Shown: one piece after another, positions 41,916 to 50,186 of the stretch
Layout: each line of letters starts with the position of its first letter
How positions within the stretch are numbered: the stretch's first letter is position 1
Assembly (NCBI GenBank): GCA_041396685.1
Contig: JAWKYD010000019.1
Coordinates: 97,734 to 161,733, forward strand
Reading direction: 5' to 3'
Source of the DNA: JAUIAI01 sp041396685
GTDB lineage: Bacteria; Pseudomonadota; Gammaproteobacteria; Burkholderiales; Burkholderiaceae_E
DNA length: 64,000 nt
The notes under the pieces: model-generated
Told to the model about the DNA's origin: nothing
Seen by the model: only the letters and a program-made list of their open reading frames with translations
Databases searched by the model: none
Position numbers and translations under genes: made by a program

Positions 41916-43133
41916 GTGCGTGACCAGGCAACGGGAAGAACCATTTCGGAAGCCGGCTACGACGCTTGCGTCAGGGCGCTCTATCAAGCGTCTTCGGGGC
42001 GAGCGCCGTGGGAACGAGCCTGCGCCGCGATCGCTGAGGTGTTCGATCTGCACATGGTTCACATCGTTGGCGTCGACAAGCATGACCGCCGCCTGATGTT
42101 CTCCTGGCAGACCGGCTCAGACCCGGGCTGGGAGCTGAAGATTGCCGCCGACTATCGCAGCATCATTGCGCGCATCAGCCCCCCGATGGCCGTGCCGCGC
42201 AACAATGGGCTTCGCGATCGACCTGCGTTAGACGGAAACCCCGTTTCGTCGCACCTTTACTTTCAGGACATCGCCCTTCCCGGGGAAGCATGCAAGCTTT
42301 CCGTCGCAAGAGTGCTCGACGACGAGCGGCACCTGGTTCTGTTCGGTTGCGCGCGTGCGCGAGTCAGCCCCGGCCCGGGAACCGCGGAAATGACTGCTCT
42401 TTCGCGCTTGCGCCGACATCTGGTCTCGGCCGTCGAAGCCACCATGGCCATTCGCGATCAGGCCGAGCGCGCCTGTGCGGGCGATGCGATTCTGGCAGCG
42501 CTGCCAAGGCCGGTCGTGCTGATCGATGACGCCCGACGGATACGCTTTTGCAATGCATCGGCCCGACAATGGATGGCCGACGGCGAATTGATCGAAGACG
42601 ACCACGGTCTGCTCGGGCTGGCGAGCGCGCGCGACGACAAGGCCCTGGCGCACGAGGTCGAACGAATGGCGCTGGAAGCCGTCGGGCCGCAAACGGGCGC
42701 ACAGCGTTTCGTGCTGCGCGTCGGACGGACCTACGGCAGCAGCGACTGCGTGCTGATCGGCCTGCGCATGCAACCGGGGACGACCCTGAAGGCATTCGGC
42801 AGCGAACCGCGAACGATCCTGATCCTGCATCCACTGCACGACGATGCCTCGCCTGACCCGTTCATCATCGGCCAGGCGTTCGGGCTCACAGCGGCGGAGG
42901 CCGATGTCGCGGCGGCCATTGCGCGCGGCGAATCCCCCAAGGAGATCAGCCGACGCCGCGCCGTATCGTTGAACACCGTCCGGGCACAGACAAGGGCCAT
43001 CTACGAGAAGCTGAACGTAGCCCGCCAGTCGGAGCTTACCTGGATGCTCGCGAGGCTGCCCTTGCCGGCCTTGACTCGCCCGGTGGCCGTGGCCAACATC
43101 GGCGTTACCCCGCTCACCGGTCGTCAGCCATGA
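41916..43133 (+). CDS. LuxR-type helix-turn-helix regulator, paralogue 2
   Basis: A 405-residue paralogue of the upstream gene. Shared landmarks are VGVDKHDRRLMFSW, the PAS-like ALPRPVVLIDDARRIRF, the KAFGSEPRTILILHPL strand, and the C-terminal HTH (FGLTAAEADVAAAIARGES, then EISRRRAVSLNTVRAQTR). GTG at 41916 is preferred because GGGGGA lies 5 nt upstream; a TTG at 41904 is the alternative. The stop overlaps the ATG of the MFS transporter (ATGA, 43130-43133), so this copy, unlike the first, is translationally coupled to a transporter. Confidence 0.85.
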   Translation: MRDQATGRTISEAGYDACVRALYQASSGRAPWERACAAIAEVFDLHMVHIVGVDKHDRRLMFSWQTGSDPGWELKIAADYRSIIARISPPMAVPRNNGLRDRPALDGNPVSSHLYFQDIALPGEACKLSVARVLDDERHLVLFGCARARVSPGPGTAEMTALSRLRRHLVSAVEATMAIRDQAERACAGDAILAALPRPVVLIDDARRIRFCNASARQWMADGELIEDDHGLLGLASARDDKALAHEVERMALEAVGPQTGAQRFVLRVGRTYGSSDCVLIGLRMQPGTTLKAFGSEPRTILILHPLHDDASPDPFIIGQAFGLTAAEADVAAAIARGESPKEISRRRAVSLNTVRAQTRAIYEKLNVARQSELTWMLARLPLPALTRPVAVANIGVTPLTGRQP

Positions 43134-44368
43134 CCCCTCCGCGATTCTGGCGCCTGCCCCGCTGGCAAATGCTGCTCGTTCTCAGCCTGGCACGCCTGGC
43201 CATGGGTTTCCAGTTCCAGGCGATCGCCTCGGTGGCGCCCGTGCTGCAGGATCGCTTCGGCTTTTCTCTCGGCGGAATCGGCTGGTTGATCGGTCTGTAC
43301 CTGCTACCCGGCATCGCGCTCGCGCTCCCCAGCGGGATTCTCGGCGCTCGCTATGGTGACCGGCGCATCGCGGCGATCGGTCTGTTGCTGATGACCGTGG
43401 GCGGCGCGGTCATGGCATTGGCCGACGCCCCCGGCATGCTCACCACCGGTCGCCTGCTCGCCGGTGCCGGGGCGGTGCTCTTCAACGTCATCGTGCAGAA
43501 GATGATCGCCGACTGGTTCGCCGGCCACGAGATCGTGCTGGCCATGGCGATCATCATCAATACCTGGCCGATCGGCATGGCACTGGCACTGTTCACGCTC
43601 GGGGGCGTCGGCACGGCCTACGGCGCCGGCGCCGCGTTCGCGATCACGTCTGCATTCGCGCTGCTGGCGCTGGTACTGCTGCTCGCGTTCTATCGTTCTC
43701 CGGCGGAGGTCGCGGGCGCCTCGAAGCCGAGCCTGGGCGCGATCAACCGCGGCGAGTGGCTGTTGCTGGCGCTGGCGGGCGGGGCGTGGATGCTGTTCAA
43801 CGTCGTGTTCGCCGGCATCGCCAGCTTTCTGCCCGCATTCCTGATCGAGCGTGGTCTCGACGCGGTTGCGGCGAACGCAACGACCGGGCTGAGCACAGTG
43901 GCGGTCACGATCTCGATCGTGCTCGGCGGCATCGCGAATCAGCGCTGGCAGCGGCCGGGGCTGATCACCCAGATCGGACTGGTCGGCAGCGTCCTCGGTT
44001 TCGCGTTGCTGCTCGCCGGTGCCGATGTCACCGTTTCGGTACTGTTGCTGGGTGTGCTGGCCGGTCTGGCCGCAGGGCCGATCGTGTCATTGCCGGCCCA
44101 GTTCCTGCGACCGCAGACTCGCGCCACCGGGCTGGGCGTGTCCCTCACGCTCTATTACCTGGGCATGACCCTGCTGCCGGGGCCCATCGGCGGGCTCGCG
44201 GCGCGGTTCGGCAGCACCGACGCCATTCTCGCCGCGTTGATCGCGATGACGATCGCGACCGCGCTGCTGACCGCGACCGTATCAGTGTTGCGCAAGCGCG
44301 GTGTGTGCGCGCCGCTGGCCGAAGGCCGGATGCCCGGGGCGGCGATCGGCCAGGCCGAGCAAGGCTGA
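43130..44368 (+). CDS. MFS transporter
   Basis: A 412-residue major facilitator. Twelve hydrophobic segments are visible; the loop after the second helix, GARYGDRR, is the conserved cytoplasmic DRR-type motif. The pattern resembles the CynX/NimT-like branch, but substrates of such proteins cannot be told from sequence. It starts 4 nt inside the LuxR-type gene and lies upstream of sarcosine oxidase genes, so sarcosine, betaine or a related compound is a candidate substrate by context only. Confidence 0.88.
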   Translation: MTPPRFWRLPRWQMLLVLSLARLAMGFQFQAIASVAPVLQDRFGFSLGGIGWLIGLYLLPGIALALPSGILGARYGDRRIAAIGLLLMTVGGAVMALADAPGMLTTGRLLAGAGAVLFNVIVQKMIADWFAGHEIVLAMAIIINTWPIGMALALFTLGGVGTAYGAGAAFAITSAFALLALVLLLAFYRSPAEVAGASKPSLGAINRGEWLLLALAGGAWMLFNVVFAGIASFLPAFLIERGLDAVAANATTGLSTVAVTISIVLGGIANQRWQRPGLITQIGLVGSVLGFALLLAGADVTVSVLLLGVLAGLAAGPIVSLPAQFLRPQTRATGLGVSLTLYYLGMTLLPGPIGGLAARFGSTDAILAALIAMTIATALLTATVSVLRKRGVCAPLAEGRMPGAAIGQAEQG

Positions 44369-44422
44369 ACGCGGGGTGGCCTCGCGCGAGGCTGCATCGC
44401 GATTCTCCTGGTCGGTCAGGCA

Positions 44423-44440
44423 TCGCATGCAGGCATGCGA
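44423..44440. promoter_or_regulatory. 8-bp inverted repeat upstream of soxB
   Basis: TCGCATGC (44423-44430) and GCATGCGA (44433-44440) form a perfect 8-bp inverted repeat with a 2-nt spacer. It lies in the 218-bp gap between the MFS gene and soxB, 147 nt before the soxB start. It could be an operator or a small hairpin. Confidence 0.4.
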
Positions 44441-44586
44441 CGCGGTGGCACGCGGCGCAGGCCGCAGGGATCGACATCCGCTGCCGGCGTATACGCCACG
44501 GCTGGCATCCGATCGGCTGCTCACGGGCTTACCATGTCGGCCGTCAACCCACCACCCGCGCCATCGCACCACGGAGCCCAGGCAAG

Positions 44587-45831
44587 GTGCAAACGTTCTC
44601 CATCTGGTCGTTGCTGCGTCACGCGCGCTCGTATCACGAGGGCTGGCAGCGGCAATGGCGCTCACCCGAACCCCGCGCCGAGTACGACGCGGTCGTGGTC
44701 GGCGGCGGTGGCCATGGGCTGGCCACCGCCTATTACCTGGCCAGCGAGCACGGCATGCGCCGTGTGGCCGTGCTCGAGCGCGGCTACCTCGGGGGCGGCA
44801 ATACCGGCCGCAACACCACGATCGTGCGCAGCAACTATCTGTGGGACGAGGCCACGGCGCTGTATGAGAAGTCGATGCAACTCTGGGAAGGCCTGTCGCA
44901 GGCGCTGAACTACAACGTGATGTTCAGCCAGCGCGGGGTCATGAACCTGGGCCACACGCTGCAGGATATGCGCGACATCGAGCGCCGCGTCGCGGCCAAC
45001 CGTCTCAACGGTGTCGATGCCGAGGTGCTGGGCCCGGCCCAGATCCAGGCGATGATCCCGTTCATCAACCTGCACACCCGCTATCCGGTGCTGGGCGCAT
45101 CTTTTCAGCCACGCGGCGGCGTGGCCCGCCACGACGCGGTCGCCTGGGGCTTCGCCCGGGCGGCCGATGCGCTGGGCGTGGACATCATCCAGAACTGCGA
45201 AGTCGTGGGCATCGGCCGCGACGGCGCCGCGGTCACCGGCGTCGACACGAACCGCGGCTTCATTCGCTCGCGCAAGGTGGCGCTGGTGGCGGCCGGCCAC
45301 TCGAGCGTGCTGGCCGCCATGGCCGGGGTACGCCTGCCCATCGAGAGCCATCCCTTGCAGGCGCTGGTCAGCGAACCGCTCAAGCCGGTCATGCCCACCG
45401 TGGTGATGAGCAATGCGATCCATGCCTACATCAGTCAGTCGGACAAGGGCGATCTGGTCATCGGCGCCGGCATCGACCAGTACAACGGCTACGGCCAGCG
45501 GGGCAGCTATCAGACCATCGAGCACACCTTGCAGGCGATCGTCGAGATGTTCCCGCCGTTCTCCCGCGTGCGCATGAACCGCCAGTGGGGCGGCATCGTC
45601 GACGTGTCGCCCGACGCCTGCCCGATCATCGGCCTGACCCCGGTTCAGGGCCTGACCATCAACTGCGGCTGGGGCACCGGCGGCTTCAAAGCCACGCCCG
45701 GCTCGGGCTGGGTGATGGCGCACACCGTGGCCACGGGCCGCCCGCATCCGATCAACGCGCCGTTCTCCCTCGAGCGCTTCCACACCGGCCATCTGATCGA
45801 CGAGCACGGCGCGGCGGCGGTCGCGCACTGA
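44587..45831 (+). CDS. soxB: Sarcosine oxidase beta subunit
   Basis: The beta subunit of heterotetrameric sarcosine oxidase, which oxidatively demethylates sarcosine to glycine; it binds FAD and covalent FMN and holds the sarcosine site. The FAD loop is VVVGGGGHGLATAYYL, followed by GNTGRNTTIVRSNYLW. The His in ARHDAVAW (His182 by my count) is the likely covalent FMN residue. The start is GTG 44587, giving the usual N-terminus with HARSYHEGW; the longer open frame upstream runs antisense-like through the MFS gene. At 414 residues it is normal. soxD and the soxA-soxG fusion follow. Confidence 0.96.
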   Translation: MQTFSIWSLLRHARSYHEGWQRQWRSPEPRAEYDAVVVGGGGHGLATAYYLASEHGMRRVAVLERGYLGGGNTGRNTTIVRSNYLWDEATALYEKSMQLWEGLSQALNYNVMFSQRGVMNLGHTLQDMRDIERRVAANRLNGVDAEVLGPAQIQAMIPFINLHTRYPVLGASFQPRGGVARHDAVAWGFARAADALGVDIIQNCEVVGIGRDGAAVTGVDTNRGFIRSRKVALVAAGHSSVLAAMAGVRLPIESHPLQALVSEPLKPVMPTVVMSNAIHAYISQSDKGDLVIGAGIDQYNGYGQRGSYQTIEHTLQAIVEMFPPFSRVRMNRQWGGIVDVSPDACPIIGLTPVQGLTINCGWGTGGFKATPGSGWVMAHTVATGRPHPINAPFSLERFHTGHLIDEHGAAAVAH

Positions 45832-45862
45832 ACCTGGGCAACCCTTCGAATACCGACCGCGA

Positions 45863-46216
45863 ATGCTGCTGATTCCCTGTCCGACCTGCGGCCCGCGCGC
45901 CGAGACCGAGTTCAGCTGCGGCGGCGAGGGCGGCATCGCCCGACCCACGCAGACCGATGCCCTCTCCGATGCGCAGTGGGGCGACTACGTTTTCTTCCGC
46001 AGCAATCCCAAGGGACTGCAACACGAGCAGTGGTGTCATTCCAGCGGTTGCGGTCGCTGGTTCAACGTGCTGCGTGACACCGTGAGCTATCGCATTCACG
46101 CGAGCTGGAAGATCGGCGAGCCGGCGCCCGAACAGGGTGTGCCTCCCGGCCGCGCGCCGACGCTCGCCGCGCAGGGTGATCCGGCATCCGACGACACCGG
46201 GCGCGCGCAACCATGA
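45863..46216 (+). CDS. soxD: Sarcosine oxidase delta subunit
   Basis: A 117-residue zinc-binding subunit of tetrameric sarcosine oxidase. Cys6, Cys9, His59 and Cys63 in MLLIPCPTC and WCHSSGC coincide with the zinc ligands known from the Stenotrophomonas enzyme. The C-terminal ~30 residues are longer and more Ala/Pro-rich than usual. Its stop overlaps the soxA start (ATGA, 46213-46216). Confidence 0.95.
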   Translation: MLLIPCPTCGPRAETEFSCGGEGGIARPTQTDALSDAQWGDYVFFRSNPKGLQHEQWCHSSGCGRWFNVLRDTVSYRIHASWKIGEPAPEQGVPPGRAPTLAAQGDPASDDTGRAQP

Positions 46217-49200
46217 GCGCCCGCCTGCCCACTGGCGGCCGCATCGATCGCGGCCGGGAACTGCGGTTCCGGTTCAACGGCCGCGAGTTCACGGGCCACC
46301 CCGGCGACACCCTTGCCTCGGCGCTGCTCGCGCACGGCGTGCGGCCCGTCGCACGCAGCTTCAAGTACCACCGGCCGCGCGGCATCGTGGCGGCCGGAGT
46401 CGAAGAGCCCAATGCGCTGGTGCAGTTGTTCGACGGTGCGCGGTCCGTGCCCAATGCGCGTATGACCGAGATCGAACTGGTCGACGGTCTGAGCGCGCGC
46501 AGCGTCAATGCCAGCCCGAGTGTGGCGTTCGACCTGCGGGCGGCCAACGGCTGGTTCGCGCGGCTGATGCCCGCGGGCTTCTACTACAAGACCTTCATGG
46601 CTTCGCAACGGGCCTGGCATTTCTTCGAGCGCCACATACGCGCCGCCAGCGGATTGGGCGAATCGCCGCGCGCGGCCGACCCCGATCACTACGAGAAGCG
46701 CCACGCGCACTGCGACGTCCTGATCGTCGGCGCCGGCGCCGCCGGTCTGAGCGCGGCGTTGGCGGCGGGCGCGAGCGGCGCGCGCGTGATCGTCTGTGAC
46801 GAGGGCAGCGAACCCGGTGGTTGGCTGTTGGCCGGCGACGAGACCATCGACGGCCAGCCCGCCCCGGCCTGGGTGGCGGCGAGCCTGGCACGGCTCGCGT
46901 CGATGCCCGAGGTCACGCTGCTGGCACGCACGACCGCGTTCGGTTTTCACGATCACGGACTGGTCACCTTGCTCGAGCGGCGCGCCGACCATCTGCCGCG
47001 CGCCCTGGCACCCGCATTTCGTGAACGCCTTTGGAAGGTGCGCGCGGCGCGCGTGGTGCTGGCCACCGGAGCGCACGAGCGGCCTTTGGTGTTCGCGCGC
47101 AACGATCTGCCGGGCATCCTGCTGGCCGGCGCGGTGTCCACCTATGTGCGCCGCTACGCGGTGCTGCCCGGGCGCGATGTGCTGGTGTTCACCAACAACG
47201 ACGCCGGTGTCGATGCCGCGCTTGCGCTGTGGGCGTCCGGTGCCGGCGTGCGCATCATCGACGCGCGCGCTCAGCCCGATGGTGCGCTTACGGCGCGGGC
47301 GCGTGAAGAAGGCATTCCGATCCTGTCCGGCCACGCGATCGTCGAGGCCGTGGGTCGCCGGCGGGTACGCGCCGCCCGTGTGGCCGCGCTGGACGAACAC
47401 GGCCGCCTGAGCGGCCGGGTCCGCACCTTGCAATGCGACCTGATCGCGATGTCGGGCGGCGCGAGCCCGGTGATCCACCTGCACGCGCAGGCCGGCGGCA
47501 AAGCACGCTGGGACGATGCCCTGGCGGCCTTCGTGCCTGGCGAACCGGCCCAGGGAGAACGTTCGGCCGGCGCCTGCGCGGGCGCTTGCACGCTGGTCGA
47601 GGCGATGCAACAGGGACAGCACGCGGGCAGCGAAGCGGCGTACGAAGCGTCGGCGCATCACCGGCACGATGGGTCGCCGGCCACGGCGGCGGACTCGGAA
47701 TCCCATGCCTCGCTGCCCGCCACGGGTGACGCGGCCCGCTCTCCTACCCGGGACGGCGGCGATGGCCCGGCCATCGCCCCGGCCGACCCCGGCACGATCC
47801 GCCCGCTCTGGCTGGTGCCGCATCCGGCCGGGCCCACCCGCGCGCCCAAGCAGTTCGTCGACCTGCAGAACGACGTCGCGGCGAGCGACCTGCTGCTGGC
47901 GGTGCGCGAGGGCTTCGAATCGATCGAGCACGTCAAGCGCTATACGGCGATGGGCTTCGGCACCGATCAGGGCAAGACCGGCAACATCAATGGCATGGGC
48001 ATCGTCGCGCAGGCGCTGGGCAAAACGATCGCGCAGGTGGGCACGACCACGTTCCGGCCCAACTACACACCGGTCAGTTTCGGGGCGGTGGCCGGCGTCG
48101 AGCTGGGCGAGGCCTTCGATCCCGTGCGCACCACGTCGCTGCACGACTGGCACGTGGCGAGCGGCGCGCACTTCGAGGATGTCGGTCAGTGGAAGCGGCC
48201 GTGGTTCTATCCGCGGCGCAACGAGGACATGCCTGCGGCCGTGCGGCGCGAGGTGCTGGCCGTGCGCAATGGCGTCGGCCTGCTCGATGCCTCGACCCTG
48301 GGCAAGATCGACATCCAGGGCCCCGACGCGGCCGCGCTGCTCGACTGGGTCTACTGCAACGGCTTTTCCACGCTCGGCATCGGCCGGGCGCGTTACGGCC
48401 TGATGCTCGACGAGAACGGCATGGTGTTCGACGACGGTGTCACCGTGCGACTGGCCGAGCATCACTACCTGATGCACACGACCACGGGCGGCGCCGCACG
48501 GGTGCTCTCGTGGCTCGAGCGCTGGCTGCAAACCGAGTGGCCCCATCTGCAGGTCTATCTGACCACCGTGACGGAACACTGGGCGACCGTTGCGGTGGCC
48601 GGGCCGCTGAGCCGCACGCTGCTGCAGCGGGTCGGCACCGACATCGATCTGGACGACGATGCCTTTCCGTTCATGAGTTACCGGCCGGGCGCCGTGGCCG
48701 GCATCGCCGCGCGGGTATTCCGCATCAGTTTCTCGGGCGAGCGCGGCTACGAGGTCAACGTGCCAGCCGGACGGGCGATGTCGCTCTGGCAGGCGCTGCT
48801 CGAGGCCGGAAAACCACTCGATGTGACGCCTTACGGCACCGAGGCGATGCACGTGCTGCGCGCGGAGAAGGGTTTCATCATCGTCGGCCAGGACACGGAT
48901 GGCTCGCTCACACCGGTCGATCTCGGCATGGGCGCGATGGTGTCCAAGAGCAAGGACTTCCTCGGCCGGCGCTCGCTGAGCCGCAGCGACACCCGGCGCG
49001 ACGACCGCAAGCAGTTGGTCGGCCTGCTCGGCGAGGACCCGAGCCGGGTATTGCCCGAAGGTGCGCAGATCCTCGACGCGCCGCCCACGACGATTCCGGC
49101 GCCGATGCTCGGTCATGTCACCTCCAGTTACGCCAGCCCCACGCTCGGCCGCGCGATCGCGCTGGCCGTGATCAAGGGCGGGCGCGCGCGGCATGGCGAT

Positions 49201-50058
49201 TCGGTCTGGGTGGTGGCGCGCGACCAGAGCCCGATGCGCGCGACGATCACCGCACCGGCGTTCTACGATCCGGGCAACGAACGCCAACGGTTCGTGGTCG
49301 CGGACGACCACGACGCGCCGGCTGCGGCTCGCGCCGAGCCGGACGACGCAGGTCGCGCGGCCCGGCCCGATGGGGCCGTCGATGCGCATGCCGCTGCTTC
49401 CGTTCGCGCCAAGCCGGCGCAGGCCGCCGCGCCGGTTCTCGTCGGGCCGGCACACGCAGCCACGCCTGTGCTCGTCGAGGCGCCCGCTGCCACATCCGGC
49501 CAGGCTGTGACGGCGCCCGCCGTGAACCCGCTACACGCGCACTGGAAACGCTCGGCGACGATCCTGAATCTGCGCGGACCGGCCGGTGACGCCGACTTCC
49601 GCCAGCGCGTCGAAGCGGCACTGGGCCTGCCCTTGCCGACCACCGCCTGTACCACTCAGGCCTGCGCGCACCGACGCATCGTCTGGGTCGGGCCCGACGA
49701 CTGGTTCGTCATCGCCCCCGCCGATGACGGCGGCACCGAGCGCGCGCTGCGCTCGGCGCTTGCCGGCCAGGCGCACGCGCTCACCGATGTCGGTAGCGGC
49801 TACGTTGTCTTGCGGCTGGCGGGAGAAGCGGTCCGAGACATCCTGGCGCACGGCTGCCCGCTCGATCTGCATCCGCGCGCGTTCACGCCGGGCACGAGCG
49901 CGGGCTCGCACTTCTTCAAGGCCTCGATCTGGCTCTGGCGGCCGGACGATGCGCCGGCCTTCGAATTGCTGATCCGGCGCAGCTTCGCGAACTACGTTAG
50001 CCTTGTGCTGAAGCGCTGCTGCCGCGAGTGCGGGCTGGCCGAATCCTGGTCCGCCTGA
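46213..50058 (+). CDS. soxA: Sarcosine oxidase alpha subunit fused to gamma subunit (SoxA-SoxG)
   Basis: A single 1,281-residue chain. Residues 1 to about 1,040 are the alpha subunit: an N-terminal 2Fe-2S-ferredoxin-like fold (FNGREFTGHPGDTLASALL), a NAD-binding VGAGAAGLSAALAAG, and the C-terminal folate-binding GcvT-like half (GEDPSRVLPEGAQIL). An Ala/Pro-rich linker of ~65 residues follows. From about residue 1,105 the sequence is the gamma subunit, SoxG: WVGPDDWFVIAP, VLRLAGEAVRDILAHGCPLD, HPRAFTPG. Alpha plus gamma normally come from two genes; here the frame is open throughout with no stop between. A second Ala/His/Asp-rich insert interrupts alpha near residues 470-525. The 5,10-CH2-THF-forming activity should be retained. 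Confidence 0.93.
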   Translation: MSARLPTGGRIDRGRELRFRFNGREFTGHPGDTLASALLAHGVRPVARSFKYHRPRGIVAAGVEEPNALVQLFDGARSVPNARMTEIELVDGLSARSVNASPSVAFDLRAANGWFARLMPAGFYYKTFMASQRAWHFFERHIRAASGLGESPRAADPDHYEKRHAHCDVLIVGAGAAGLSAALAAGASGARVIVCDEGSEPGGWLLAGDETIDGQPAPAWVAASLARLASMPEVTLLARTTAFGFHDHGLVTLLERRADHLPRALAPAFRERLWKVRAARVVLATGAHERPLVFARNDLPGILLAGAVSTYVRRYAVLPGRDVLVFTNNDAGVDAALALWASGAGVRIIDARAQPDGALTARAREEGIPILSGHAIVEAVGRRRVRAARVAALDEHGRLSGRVRTLQCDLIAMSGGASPVIHLHAQAGGKARWDDALAAFVPGEPAQGERSAGACAGACTLVEAMQQGQHAGSEAAYEASAHHRHDGSPATAADSESHASLPATGDAARSPTRDGGDGPAIAPADPGTIRPLWLVPHPAGPTRAPKQFVDLQNDVAASDLLLAVREGFESIEHVKRYTAMGFGTDQGKTGNINGMGIVAQALGKTIAQVGTTTFRPNYTPVSFGAVAGVELGEAFDPVRTTSLHDWHVASGAHFEDVGQWKRPWFYPRRNEDMPAAVRREVLAVRNGVGLLDASTLGKIDIQGPDAAALLDWVYCNGFSTLGIGRARYGLMLDENGMVFDDGVTVRLAEHHYLMHTTTGGAARVLSWLERWLQTEWPHLQVYLTTVTEHWATVAVAGPLSRTLLQRVGTDIDLDDDAFPFMSYRPGAVAGIAARVFRISFSGERGYEVNVPAGRAMSLWQALLEAGKPLDVTPYGTEAMHVLRAEKGFIIVGQDTDGSLTPVDLGMGAMVSKSKDFLGRRSLSRSDTRRDDRKQLVGLLGEDPSRVLPEGAQILDAPPTTIPAPMLGHVTSSYASPTLGRAIALAVIKGGRARHGDSVWVVARDQSPMRATITAPAFYDPGNERQRFVVADDHDAPAAARAEPDDAGRAARPDGAVDAHAAASVRAKPAQAAAPVLVGPAHAATPVLVEAPAATSGQAVTAPAVNPLHAHWKRSATILNLRGPAGDADFRQRVEAALGLPLPTTACTTQACAHRRIVWVGPDDWFVIAPADDGGTERALRSALAGQAHALTDVGSGYVVLRLAGEAVRDILAHGCPLDLHPRAFTPGTSAGSHFFKASIWLWRPDDAPAFELLIRRSFANYVSLVLKRCCRECGLAESWSA

Positions 50059-50186
50059 GCATCGCGCAGGCGCGGCACGCGCGTCGCGGCCCGTAGCATG
50101 CGCCGGCCGGCATCCGTTTCGCCGGCCACCCTTTCAGCGAGCAGGAAACGGTCGCCCACGGCCGGACAGTGTCGAGGATCGTGCCC

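Noticed and set aside
43756..44586. Upstream in-frame extension of soxB through the MFS gene
   Set aside because: The MFS frame is clearly coding there; GTG 44587 gives the usual SoxB N-terminus.
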